Shown here piece after piece: positions 52,233-60,025 of a stretch of DNA of 64,000 nt (position 1 is the first letter of the stretch; each line of letters opens with the position of its first letter). The notes below the pieces were generated by a model. That model did not search any database, was not told the DNA's origin, and worked only from the letters and a program-made list of their open reading frames with translations. Both the position numbers and the translations under genes were made by a program. The DNA comes from CAJCJE01 sp036494465 (GTDB lineage Bacteria; Actinomycetota; Actinomycetes; Mycobacteriales; Pseudonocardiaceae): NCBI GenBank assembly GCA_036494465.1, contig DASXOJ010000083.1, positions 77,597-141,596 of the forward strand, given 5' to 3'.

Positions 52233-52823
52233 ATGCACGCACCAATCACGGTGAACTACGTTCCGGATGGCGAGGACTGGACGGTCACCGTCACTGACGA
52301 ACGGCAGACGGAGAGCGCCACCGCGTCCGGCCTGATCGCCGCACGCGACCAAGCGGACCAGATCGTGGAGAAAATGGTCCCGAGCCAGATCAGCAGAACG
52401 GTCGTCCACCTGCTGGAAGGCGACGCCGTCGCATTCACCAACACCTACCTCCAGGCAAGACTCGGCCTGACGGCCCCCGCCACCAGCCCCACGACCATCT
52501 CAGCCCCGGCCGCCCCAGCCCCCGGCTCAGGCTCAGGCTCCACCCCAGCCCCAGCCCCAGCCTCCATCCCGACCCCCGGCTCGACCCCCGGCTCCGGCTC
52601 CGGCTCCGCGAGCATCCCGGCCCCCGCCGAAGCAGCCACGGTCCCAGCCGCCCCCGCTCCCACCGCCGAGCCCTCCCCCCAGCAGACCCCGACCCCAACC
52701 CCCTCCGCCGGACCCCCGGCAGCAGGAACTCCAGCCCCAACCGACCCGGAACAACCCACCTCACCGGACAAAGAGCCGGAACTGGTGAACGTTCCCGCTC
52801 AAGGTGCCGAGCAAGTGAGCTAG
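52233..52823 (+). CDS. Hypothetical protein with proline/alanine-rich tail
   Basis: A 196-residue protein. Residues 1-75 form a small alpha-beta domain (ITVNYVPDGEDWTVTVTDER, LIAARDQADQIVEKM) that faintly recalls the HicB-like fold. Residues 80-190 are low-complexity Pro/Ala/Ser/Gly/Thr. ATG at 52233 follows GGGAGGGG. The tail is encoded by strongly C-rich DNA, whose complement has runs of GGGG that could form a quadruplex near 52543-52558. Function unknown. Confidence 0.6.
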   Translation: MHAPITVNYVPDGEDWTVTVTDERQTESATASGLIAARDQADQIVEKMVPSQISRTVVHLLEGDAVAFTNTYLQARLGLTAPATSPTTISAPAAPAPGSGSGSTPAPAPASIPTPGSTPGSGSGSASIPAPAEAATVPAAPAPTAEPSPQQTPTPTPSAGPPAAGTPAPTDPEQPTSPDKEPELVNVPAQGAEQVS

Positions 52824-52934
52824 TAGATTGCGCCAACAGGCGGAGTCGGCGCGTCGGTTTTACGATGATCGTCGCTCAGAGGCCCCGCGGTGGCTGCCAT
52901 CTGGGAACCGAACTCCAGACGGCGAGGAGGGGTT

Positions 52935-53543
52935 GTGACCGCAGTGCTCGATGGCGACGAACCACGCGTTTTCACTCGTGGTCGGCCGAGGGACGCCAGC
53001 CGAGACGACGCACTCCGCCAGGCCGCGATCGCGGTCATGGCCGAGGTCGGCTACCGCGCGCTGACCATGGACGCGGTAGCGGCCCGGGCGCGCGCAGGCA
53101 AGGCCACCATCTACCGGCGCTGGGACTCCAAACTCGACCTGGTCATCGACTCGTGCAACCAACTGGTCGCCGAGCACATCAGCGAGCCTGATACCGGATC
53201 GCTAGCCGGTGACCTGCGCGAATTCGTGACCGCGTTCGCCAAGTTCCTGTCCGGCCCCTCCGGCAAAGCCGCCCAGGCCCTCGTCGGCGAACTCCCCCAC
53301 GAACCCGATCTCGCCGAAGCGTTCCGTGGGACCTTCCTGCTGTCCCAGCGCGACACCCTCAAACGCATCCTCGAACGCGCCACCGCCCGCGGCGAAGTGT
53401 CCAGCGAGGCCCCCAAAGGCATGCTCATCGAGCTGACCGGCGCCGCGCTCACCTACCGCCTGATGATCACCGGCGACCCGCTCGACGAAGCGTTCGTGAA
53501 CAAGTTCCTCAGCACCGTCCTGATGCCCCTGCTCCGCTCATGA
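52935..53543 (+). CDS. TetR-family regulator
   Basis: A 202-residue TetR protein with RGRPRDASRDDALRQAAIAVMAEVGYRALTMD and AVAARARAGKATIYRRWDSKLDLV forming the helix-turn-helix at about 13-70, and a TetR_C-type ligand domain. The GTG at 52935 follows GGAGGGG. No divergent target gene is adjacent; the nearest upstream gene reads in the same direction. A terminator hairpin follows. Confidence 0.85.
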   Translation: MTAVLDGDEPRVFTRGRPRDASRDDALRQAAIAVMAEVGYRALTMDAVAARARAGKATIYRRWDSKLDLVIDSCNQLVAEHISEPDTGSLAGDLREFVTAFAKFLSGPSGKAAQALVGELPHEPDLAEAFRGTFLLSQRDTLKRILERATARGEVSSEAPKGMLIELTGAALTYRLMITGDPLDEAFVNKFLSTVLMPLLRS

Positions 53544-53547
53544 CAAA

Positions 53548-53574
53548 GCGCCGGGCCCATCTCGGACCCGGCGC
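53548..53574. terminator. Terminator hairpin between tetR and DUF3618 gene
   Basis: GCGCCGGG and CCCGGCGC form a perfect 8-bp stem with an 11-nt loop, five bases after the TetR stop, followed by CTCTGTT. It lies between two convergent genes. Confidence 0.65.
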
Positions 53575-53591
53575 CTCTGTTAGTCCGATCC

Positions 53592-53813
53592 CTAGCGGAA
53601 CAACCGCCGAACCACGAGCAGCCCGACCAGGACCCCAACCCCGATCAGCGCATACTTGACCTTCGGATCCTCCAGCTTGCTCCGCACCGACGACTTCGCG
53701 CCCTCCACGAACCGCTGCGGATTGGCCTTCACGCTCAGCTCGTCCAACGTCACCGCGAGGGCGTCACGCGCCTGTTCGATCTCACGCTGGATGGTGTCCG
53801 GATCGCGTGCCAC
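53592..53813 (-). CDS. DUF3618 membrane protein
   Basis: A 73-residue protein matching DUF3618: RDPDTIQREIEQARDALAVTLDELSVKANPQ forms an amphipathic helical part, followed by a C-terminal transmembrane helix (about 53-68) and basic end RRLFR. Such proteins are found across actinobacteria, often next to phage-shock-like membrane proteins. GTG start. Function unknown. Confidence 0.8.
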   Translation of the reverse strand: MARDPDTIQREIEQARDALAVTLDELSVKANPQRFVEGAKSSVRSKLEDPKVKYALIGVGVLVGLLVVRRLFR

Positions 53814-54057
53814 GTCTCCTCCTTCTCCGCGGCCAGCCGGCGGCGCCGCCCGCGAGGTACCTGTGCGCTGTCAAATCGTGGCCTGGCAATGCGCTGCCAC
53901 GAACGTCCTTGAGCCCGGCGTACAGGCCAGGTCACCACGTTAGATCACCCCAGCCCCCACCGCCGCACGACCCCAGCACCAGGTCACCACGAGATCGACA
54001 CCCCAACCCCACCCGTTAAGCTTGCCCGGTCAGACCCGCCCTGCGGGCCCGGCATCA

Positions 54058-54130
54058 GGGGCCGTAGCCCAATGGCAGAGGCACTGGATTTAGGTTCCAG
54101 CCAGTGAGGGTTCGACTCCCTTCGGCCCCA
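54058..54130 (+). tRNA. tRNA with anticodon UAG (Leu-type) but short variable loop
   Basis: A complete 73-nt cloverleaf can be drawn: acceptor GGGGCCG/CGGCCCC, D arm GCC/GGC with GG in the loop, anticodon arm CTGGA-TTTAGGT-TCCAG, a five-nucleotide variable loop, T arm GAGGG-TTCGACT-CCCTT and discriminator A. The anticodon is TAG, which reads CUA/CUG leucine codons. Leucine tRNAs normally have a long variable arm (class II), so this is atypical. CCA is not encoded. The integrase gene begins 88 bp downstream, so its 3' end is the probable attachment site. Confidence 0.85.
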
Positions 54131-54178
54131 CCCAGTCTGACCAGCTCATATAAGTGAATACGCATGGATCATGTCGAT

Positions 54179-54209
54179 CTTTGGGTGCAGCTTTGGGTGC
54201 GAGTACACT
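54179..54209 (+). promoter_or_regulatory. Integrase promoter with direct repeat CTTTGGGTGC
   Basis: CTTTGGGTGC occurs at 54179-54188 and 54191-54200. TTGGGT inside the first copy and TACACT at 54204-54209 are spaced 17 bp and read as -35 and -10. The integrase ATG lies nine bases after the -10, so the transcript would be leaderless. The repeats overlap the -35 and may be operator or recombinase arm sites. Confidence 0.5.
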
Positions 54210-54217
54210 CCAAGGCT

Positions 54218-55498
54218 ATGACTGGTGCGCGCTCAGACGGCCGCCAACGCGGCCAGATCGAGGAACGTGGAGACTCCCTCCGCGTCGTCTACTACGCGGG
54301 CCTCGACCCCGTGACGCACAAGCGGTCATACCTGCGCGAGACGATCAAGGGCACCGACAAGGCGGCGTACAAGAAGGCAGACGACAAGCTCGCCGAGTTC
54401 CGCACCCAGGTAGCCAAACAGCAGTCGACGACGTCAACAGTCCCGTTCGGCCACGCGATCGACGAGTGGATGAAGACCACCGAGATCGAGGACAGCACCC
54501 GCGCCGGGTACGTGAACTACATCGAGCGCTACATCCGTCCCGCGCTCGGCAAGGTCCCGGTCCGAAAGATCGACGCGCGCACGATCGAGAGCTTCTACAA
54601 CGAGATCCGCCGATGCCGCATCAAGTGCGACGGCAAGCCGTTCATCGAGAAGCACGCCACGGACGAAGAACACGACTGCGTCACCGAGGAATGCAAGGCG
54701 CACACTTGCAAAGGGCTCGGCGCGTCGACCGTCCGCCAAATCCACTCGATCATCAGCGGCACCCTGTCCGCAGCGAGGCGCTGGAATTGGATCGACAACA
54801 ACCCAGCCGACGTAGCGCGCCGCCCTAAAGCCAAGCCGCCAGAGCCCGATCCGCCATCACCCGCCGAAGCGGCCAAACTCGTCGAAGAGGCATTCCGCAT
54901 GGACGAGGATGACGACGACTGGGGCACGCTCGTCTGGCTCGCCATGACGACCGGCATGCGGCGCGGCGAACTCTGCGGCCTGCGTTTCTCCAGCCTCGAC
55001 CTCGACGGCGAGACCATCGACATCTCTCGAAACTGGGTCAACGGCAAAGAAAAGGCCACCAAGACCCATCAGAGTCGCCACCTGGCACTCGACTCCGAGA
55101 CGGTGGTTCTCCTCAAGGAACACCGAGAGCACGTGAAGAAGCGCGTCGAGGCGCTCGGTCAGACCTTCGATGACGACCTATTCGTGTTCACCAGCCAAAG
55201 CACGAAGCACGGGCGAGTACCTGATCACGCGGCCCCGTACTCCCCGAGCGCAGTGACGCAGCGATACGCGGACATGGCTGCCCGGATAAAGATAAAGACG
55301 CATCTACACGCGCTGCGCCACTACTCGGCAACCGAACTACTAACCGCTGGAATCGACCTCCGCACGGTGGCCGGTCGACTCGGCCACGGTGGCGGAGGAG
55401 CGACAACCCTTCGAGTTTACGCCGCATGGGTCGCTGCCGCCGACAGAAAGGCAGCAGAGATTCTGGCTTCCAGGATGCCCAAGAGAAAGCCCAGCTAG
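54218..55498 (+). CDS. int: Tyrosine site-specific integrase
   Basis: A 426-residue tyrosine recombinase. An N-terminal arm-binding-like domain is followed by the core-binding domain (about 85-200, interrupted by a cysteine-rich insert with RCRIKC and HDCVTEECKAHTC) and the catalytic domain. Catalytic residues are visible: Arg in TGMRRGELCGL, HxxR in HLHALRHYSATELL, His in GRLGHGG and Tyr in LRVYAAWV. No Shine-Dalgarno site precedes the ATG; transcription probably begins at or next to it. It should integrate the element into the adjacent tRNA gene. Confidence 0.9.
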   Translation: MTGARSDGRQRGQIEERGDSLRVVYYAGLDPVTHKRSYLRETIKGTDKAAYKKADDKLAEFRTQVAKQQSTTSTVPFGHAIDEWMKTTEIEDSTRAGYVNYIERYIRPALGKVPVRKIDARTIESFYNEIRRCRIKCDGKPFIEKHATDEEHDCVTEECKAHTCKGLGASTVRQIHSIISGTLSAARRWNWIDNNPADVARRPKAKPPEPDPPSPAEAAKLVEEAFRMDEDDDDWGTLVWLAMTTGMRRGELCGLRFSSLDLDGETIDISRNWVNGKEKATKTHQSRHLALDSETVVLLKEHREHVKKRVEALGQTFDDDLFVFTSQSTKHGRVPDHAAPYSPSAVTQRYADMAARIKIKTHLHALRHYSATELLTAGIDLRTVAGRLGHGGGGATTLRVYAAWVAAADRKAAEILASRMPKRKPS

Positions 55499-55555
55499 CT
55501 AGCCCACTCGTTTGCCGGATAGTCGACAACTCGGTTTACCTCTATCCTCCGAGCC

Positions 55556-56386
55556 ATGGCAGATTCACGCAGAAAGATTCATCCCGCCACCGAGGCCGCT
55601 CTGTGGACCATAAGTAACGGCCGATGCTACGCGCCGGGGTGTCCGTTTCCTGTTGTATACCAGGCCCGGCCGGGCGTCTATCGGAAGAACGCTCAGGTCG
55701 CACATATTTACGGGGTACGCGGCGCTCGCCACGATGCACAGCTGTCAACACCTGAACGTGACTCTTTTGACCACCTAATTTTGCTATGTATGCCACATCA
55801 TGCAGACGTCGATGACCCAAAGACCGGTGCTATCAATTACCCTCCCGACCTGCTCAAAAAATGGAAAAAAGATCATGAAGGTCAAAATGGTCCGGCGCTA
55901 GCGCAGCTTGGAACCATTGACGAAGACCGACTAACCGAGCTACTCACAGAGGTATTTTCCCCTCCGATAGAACGACTACAGGCAATCGCTGATCAACTTG
56001 AAGAGACCGGAGAGCTCAACGCGAACTCAGTTAACGAACTCCACCAGATAGTCGATGTGCTCGCCGGTGCACCCGGCGGACCAGATGAGCATACTGTTAG
56101 CAGCCTGGTTTGGGCTGCCGACATATTTGGCGCGCTGGACCTCAGGCATGTAGCAGACTCACTTAGCAGTACCGTAGATCGACTCAATATAGGTGACCTC
56201 AAAAACGCCGCAGACTCTCTCAGCAATACGACCGACTCTCTCGACATTGCTGGCCTCAACCAGGCGGTAGAGTCACTCCGAAACACCGCCGATGTACTGG
56301 ACGTAAATGGTTTGAACTCGGCGGCAGAGTCTATTCGTAATGCAGCCGTGATGGCAATGGAGTCATCCGAGCATTTTCGACGCTAG
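55556..56386 (+). CDS. HNH-type nuclease with four 19-residue helical repeats
   Basis: A 276-residue protein. Residues 10-110 look like an HNH/zinc-finger nuclease domain of the type seen in Cap5-like effectors: Cys24 and Cys29, AHIYG with His50, and DHLILLCMPHH at 72-82. The usual Asn after Asp is His73, so it is an H-H-H variant. Residues 192-267 are four 19-residue repeats (pattern LxxAxxSLxxTxDxLDIxG). Codon use is markedly less GC-rich than neighbours. No ribosome site is visible; TATCCT eight bases upstream suggests a leaderless start. It may be a defence nuclease, which is inference. Confidence 0.65.
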   Translation: MADSRRKIHPATEAALWTISNGRCYAPGCPFPVVYQARPGVYRKNAQVAHIYGVRGARHDAQLSTPERDSFDHLILLCMPHHADVDDPKTGAINYPPDLLKKWKKDHEGQNGPALAQLGTIDEDRLTELLTEVFSPPIERLQAIADQLEETGELNANSVNELHQIVDVLAGAPGGPDEHTVSSLVWAADIFGALDLRHVADSLSSTVDRLNIGDLKNAADSLSNTTDSLDIAGLNQAVESLRNTADVLDVNGLNSAAESIRNAAVMAMESSEHFRR

Positions 56387-56716
56387 ATTACTGTCGCAAT
56401 CCCGCGACCATCGCAAACCTTACGAGGCGAGCTTACCTATGGCCCGATATCGGCCAAGCCCCTCTACCAGCGGCATACAACGGAAGCCACTTCGGTGGCG
56501 GTTGACCGGGGCTCCAACTCGCTCAGGGAATCGAGATCTGGGACTATTTAATCCCTTCAATAGACCGAAATAGACCCGTTCTCACCTTCATGTTGCGCCA
56601 CACGGGTGAAAGCAGCAAGTAGCCTGGTGACTCAGCACAACAAACCGGTCACAGACCGCTCGATAACGACCTACACTCCAGCAAGCCGGGAGGGGCGATG
56701 GCGTCGGCACGTCGCC
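56387..56716. other. Non-coding region upstream of the SAV_915-like gene
   Basis: About 330 bp without a convincing gene, lower in GC than the chromosome. TACACT at about 56672-56677 is a possible -10 for the downstream operon, and GGGAGGGG stands before an out-of-frame ATG at 56698 whose frame closes after about 50 codons. That short frame could be a leader peptide, but nothing further supports it. Confidence 0.3.
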
Positions 56717-57394
56717 ATGCGAAGTGGAGGGGTGGGTGCGATCAGTTACGCCGGAAAGCCGAGCAAACGTCGCGTGCCGGTAATACTGGACATCGACGAG
56801 TGCGACCGCCTGCCCGATCGGATATTTGCTGCCTCGCGCTCGCCGCATCTTGGTGACTCGGAACTCCTGTTCGAGCTGCGCGAGACGCGAACCGGCCAGC
56901 TCGCACTGATGGCGTACTCATCAAAAGAGGCGCTGGTTCAAGCATGCGGCACAGGCCAGTCTTGGACGAAACTCCACTCGGCGGATATTCCCTGGCTTGC
57001 CAAGACTGTCGGCTTCAAAGTCGTGCTGTTCGATCTCGCTCTGCCCGCCGAATTGCGGCACCCAGAGCTGGATGCACAGGACTTTCCCGATCTCGAAGAA
57101 ATCCCAGTCGATCCCACAGCCGGAGACCGGATTTACATCCCCTCACGACCTTTCAGCGGCAGGGACAAGCAAATACATCTCGAACTACAACCGGGGCAGG
57201 ATGGTAAGCCAGCCTTGCTGGTCTACTTCTCGCTTGAACAACTGCGCGCTGGCTGTGGCCCGCACCAAGCATGGGTCGCGTTCCCATCGAAAGCCGTTCG
57301 CAGGATTGCCCGTGACGCGGGAGCCTCGACGGTGCTTTTCAATCCAATTCTGCCTGACAAAATCCGGCATCGAGCCCCGGTCACGACACCGTAG
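56717..57394 (+). CDS. Protein with two tandem SAV_915-like domains
   Basis: A 225-residue protein with an internal duplication. Domain one (about 48-116) reads LLFELRETRTGQLALMAYSS then GTGQSWTKL, and domain two (about 152-219) reads IHLELQPGQDGKPALLVYFS then GCGPHQAWVAF; both end LP..LRH / LPDKIRH. This resembles SAV_915/SseB-like proteins found near type VII secretion substrates. The start is uncertain: the ATG at 56717 lacks a ribosome site and in-frame GTG codons lie on both sides. Its stop overlaps the ribosome site of the next gene, so it is in an operon with the WXG100-type genes. Confidence 0.6.
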   Translation: MRSGGVGAISYAGKPSKRRVPVILDIDECDRLPDRIFAASRSPHLGDSELLFELRETRTGQLALMAYSSKEALVQACGTGQSWTKLHSADIPWLAKTVGFKVVLFDLALPAELRHPELDAQDFPDLEEIPVDPTAGDRIYIPSRPFSGRDKQIHLELQPGQDGKPALLVYFSLEQLRAGCGPHQAWVAFPSKAVRRIARDAGASTVLFNPILPDKIRHRAPVTTP

Positions 57395-57405
57395 GAGCAG
57401 CGGAC

Positions 57406-57780
57406 ATGTCGCAGCTAGCACCCGTGGACGCAGGTGGGACCGCATCGTGGTCGTCATCTGCTTTGACAGACATCGTCTCCAAACTTCGCAACGGGGCCAG
57501 CGACATCAACGCCGTTGCGAGCTCGGCTCCTCCTGCGCCGGATGCCGGTACCTCGTCGGATGTGGTAGGTGAGGCACTCGCCGCTGTCGTCAAGTCTGCT
57601 GCGACCGCGTCGATTCGTATGGAGACCGCCGCCGACGATGTCGACACGTCCAAGGGTACGTACCAGCAAACAGAAGCTGAGAACACACAGAAGATCAGCA
57701 GCGCGGGGACATCCGACCCAGACCAACAGAACTACCAGAACACCAACTACGGATCACCCAGCATGGTCTATCCAGGGTAG
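57406..57780 (+). CDS. Small WXG100-like protein with C-terminal YGSPSMVYPG tail
   Basis: A 124-residue mainly helical protein with a possible WXG-like start (ASWSSSAL), a helix at about 18-38, a Pro/Ala turn and a second helix at about 50-97, as in type VII secretion partner proteins. Residues 115-124 are YGSPSMVYPG directly before the stop, preceded by DPDQQN. The same tail closes the next gene's product. AGGAG precedes the ATG and overlaps the upstream stop. It is probably the small partner or chaperone-like co-substrate of the 447-residue protein; this is inference. Confidence 0.65.
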   Translation: MSQLAPVDAGGTASWSSSALTDIVSKLRNGASDINAVASSAPPAPDAGTSSDVVGEALAAVVKSAATASIRMETAADDVDTSKGTYQQTEAENTQKISSAGTSDPDQQNYQNTNYGSPSMVYPG

Positions 57781-57813
57781 CCACCGCATCAAGATCGGAG
57801 GATCACGAACGTC

Positions 57814-59157
57814 ATGCCGTCCATCGAAACGGATGTCAAGGGTAGCCCTGGTACTTGCCGTCAGACTGCCACGTGGCTTGGCAGCCTGGCGCAAGGAGCG
57901 CACGAATCAGCCAACTCGGTACGCGCTGCGCGCAGTGAGTCTGAAACGACGTGGACAGGCCAGGCAGGCGACGGATTCCGCAGTGCCACCAACGGTCTGG
58001 ACAGCGACACCAACCAACTGGGCGACCACGTAGTCACCATGGTCAACGCCCTCAACGACTTTGCCGCAGCGATCGACACCGTTGCTGATCAGATGACCCA
58101 CGCACGAGACATTGCGCAGGCCGGTGGCCTTTCAGTGGTAGGTACGGTGATCCTGCCTCCGAAGCCACCGGGGCCGGTACCTACCGTGCTGTATCCATGC
58201 ACGGCATCCGATCCGGCGGGCGCACAAAAGCAGGTAGCCGCGAACTCCGCTGCGGGACAGGCGCATCAGCAGGCCGTGAACACCTACAACACCCAAGCCG
58301 GTGTATTCAACCAGGCGAAAGCAATCGTAGGGGCCGCGCGCACCACTGAGCAGAACGCCCACACCGCCCTGAACAATGCAATGGCCGAAACCAAGGAGGA
58401 AGCTTCGAGTCTGAAGACCATCGGTGTAACTGCGACCCAGAGCTTCCTTGACGCCATCAAAGGGAACCACGACGGTGCGCAGGAACTTTTGGATCGAGCT
58501 GACAGTCTCAAGGACGCGGCTGACACCTATCAAAAGTTCGCGACCGGCCATCTCGAATTGCTCAGCCCGGCGGAAGTCGCGCTGCTCAATCGACTCGGCA
58601 CCGAATCAGATGAACTCGCGGAGATCAACGCATCGAAAGCTACCCAGCTCGAAAAATGGGTGAACCTTGTGCCCGAAAGCGTACGCTCAAAGATCGCATT
58701 GAACCCCAGCCTCCTTATTTCGGACTCAAGCGACTACCTCAAATATCTCAAGCCGTACCTCAAAGGCATGCCGTACGTGGGCAGCGCCATCGCGGTGCTC
58801 TCTGAAGGCTGGGATGTCGCGGACGGAGAGAAGTCACCCGGCCGGGCGGCAGCCGATGCGGCAGCGGACATCGGGGGAAGCGCGCTAGGCGGGGTTGGTG
58901 GCGAATCGGCAGGCGGATTCTTGGGCGGCATGCTCTCGGGCGCCGAGATCGGAGCTGATGGTGGCACTATTGCTGAGCCTGGCCTGGGCACCGTCGGCGG
59001 CGGGCTCATCGGCGGCGTGATCGGTGGTTTCCTTGGGGCGCAAGCCGTACAGCAGGTCGTCAACTACGCCGCCACCGCCGGTCCTGACCCCACACAGGCT
59101 CAGCAGAACTTCAACCACAACGACTACGGCTCGCCGAGCATGATCTATCCAGGTTGA
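57814..59157 (+). CDS. Large WXG100-domain protein with glycine-zipper segment and YGSPSMIYPG tail
   Basis: A 447-residue protein. Residues 1-100 form a WXG100-like helical hairpin with the motif W47-T48-G49. A proline-rich linker (113-125) leads to a coiled helical middle (about 135-330). Residues 345-412 are a glycine/alanine-rich zipper with long stretches such as GGGLIGGVIGGFLG, typical of membrane-inserting segments. The last residues, 438-447, are YGSPSMIYPG, identical but for one residue to the tail of the preceding gene's product. The architecture suits a type VII-secreted pore-forming toxin or envelope protein. Confidence 0.7.
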   Translation: MPSIETDVKGSPGTCRQTATWLGSLAQGAHESANSVRAARSESETTWTGQAGDGFRSATNGLDSDTNQLGDHVVTMVNALNDFAAAIDTVADQMTHARDIAQAGGLSVVGTVILPPKPPGPVPTVLYPCTASDPAGAQKQVAANSAAGQAHQQAVNTYNTQAGVFNQAKAIVGAARTTEQNAHTALNNAMAETKEEASSLKTIGVTATQSFLDAIKGNHDGAQELLDRADSLKDAADTYQKFATGHLELLSPAEVALLNRLGTESDELAEINASKATQLEKWVNLVPESVRSKIALNPSLLISDSSDYLKYLKPYLKGMPYVGSAIAVLSEGWDVADGEKSPGRAAADAAADIGGSALGGVGGESAGGFLGGMLSGAEIGADGGTIAEPGLGTVGGGLIGGVIGGFLGAQAVQQVVNYAATAGPDPTQAQQNFNHNDYGSPSMIYPG

Positions 59158-59219
59158 CGAGGTACGGTCGGCATGATTTGCACACCGTCCGCCAACACCA
59201 CCAACACAGCATGTGAGCG

Positions 59220-59885
59220 ATGCCGATGATCGACGCCGACCCGACGCGAGGACTGCCGCCCAGGCCAGACCGGGAAACGGGGCTTCCTCGTCCGCCGCAC
59301 GCTCCCAGTTTCGTCGGCAACCGTCGAGCGGTTCAGCGTGACCCTGACCGAGAAACCAAGCTGTCGGCTAAGCCGACTCCTCCCGACGGACAAGGCCCGG
59401 TGCTTGCTTGGTACAAGAGCAGTCGCCGTGGCGCTCTGAGCGCAGGGATCATCGGAGTCGTCATCATCGTTGGCGCGCTGTTTCTGATCAAGGGCTTCAA
59501 CGTGAAAGTCCTGGAGACCTGGTGGGTGTGGCTGGTCGCCGTGCTCGCGGGCGTTGGAATGTACTTCTCCACCAAGAAGAGTTGGTGCGCGGCAGGAGCG
59601 GACTGGTTCATCTTCCAGAAGTCCTGGGTCAAGACGTACGAACTCGTGGAGATCAAGACGCGGTTCTTCAGCAACACGATCTACGTCTACTTGACGGACG
59701 TTGACGGCCACAAGATCGACGCACCGATCAACATCATCCAGTCGGACCGCTTGATCTGGGACCTGCTCTACAACGGCATCCGCCACTCGATCGCCAAAGG
59801 CGCCGAGCTAAAGGGAACCGCGCGGAACTACTTCAACGCGGGTCAGCCCGACGGACCTCAAGACGCCAATGCCGACGACCGCTAG
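59220..59885 (+). CDS. Two-helix membrane protein, possible immunity protein
   Basis: A 221-residue protein: a charged Pro/Arg-rich cytoplasmic region (1-68), two transmembrane helices (about 72-92 and 100-118) and a soluble beta-rich C-terminal domain (about 125-200) with SWVKTYELVEIKTRFFSNTIYV, resembling a PH-like fold. It follows the glycine-zipper protein by 62 bp on the same strand, the position expected of a membrane immunity protein for a pore-forming toxin. No ribosome site is obvious before the ATG. Confidence 0.55.
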   Translation: MPMIDADPTRGLPPRPDRETGLPRPPHAPSFVGNRRAVQRDPDRETKLSAKPTPPDGQGPVLAWYKSSRRGALSAGIIGVVIIVGALFLIKGFNVKVLETWWVWLVAVLAGVGMYFSTKKSWCAAGADWFIFQKSWVKTYELVEIKTRFFSNTIYVYLTDVDGHKIDAPINIIQSDRLIWDLLYNGIRHSIAKGAELKGTARNYFNAGQPDGPQDANADDR

Positions 59886-60025
59886 CCACATGCCGGGATG
59901 GTGCCATCGATACTGCTCTCCGAACTGCGCTCCGCTGGTAGCTGATTCGAGCGGCATGCAGTCCATCTCGCTCACGAACCAGGGCATCTTGCACCACCTG
60001 TCAAGCGCGATAGGACAATGGCCGC

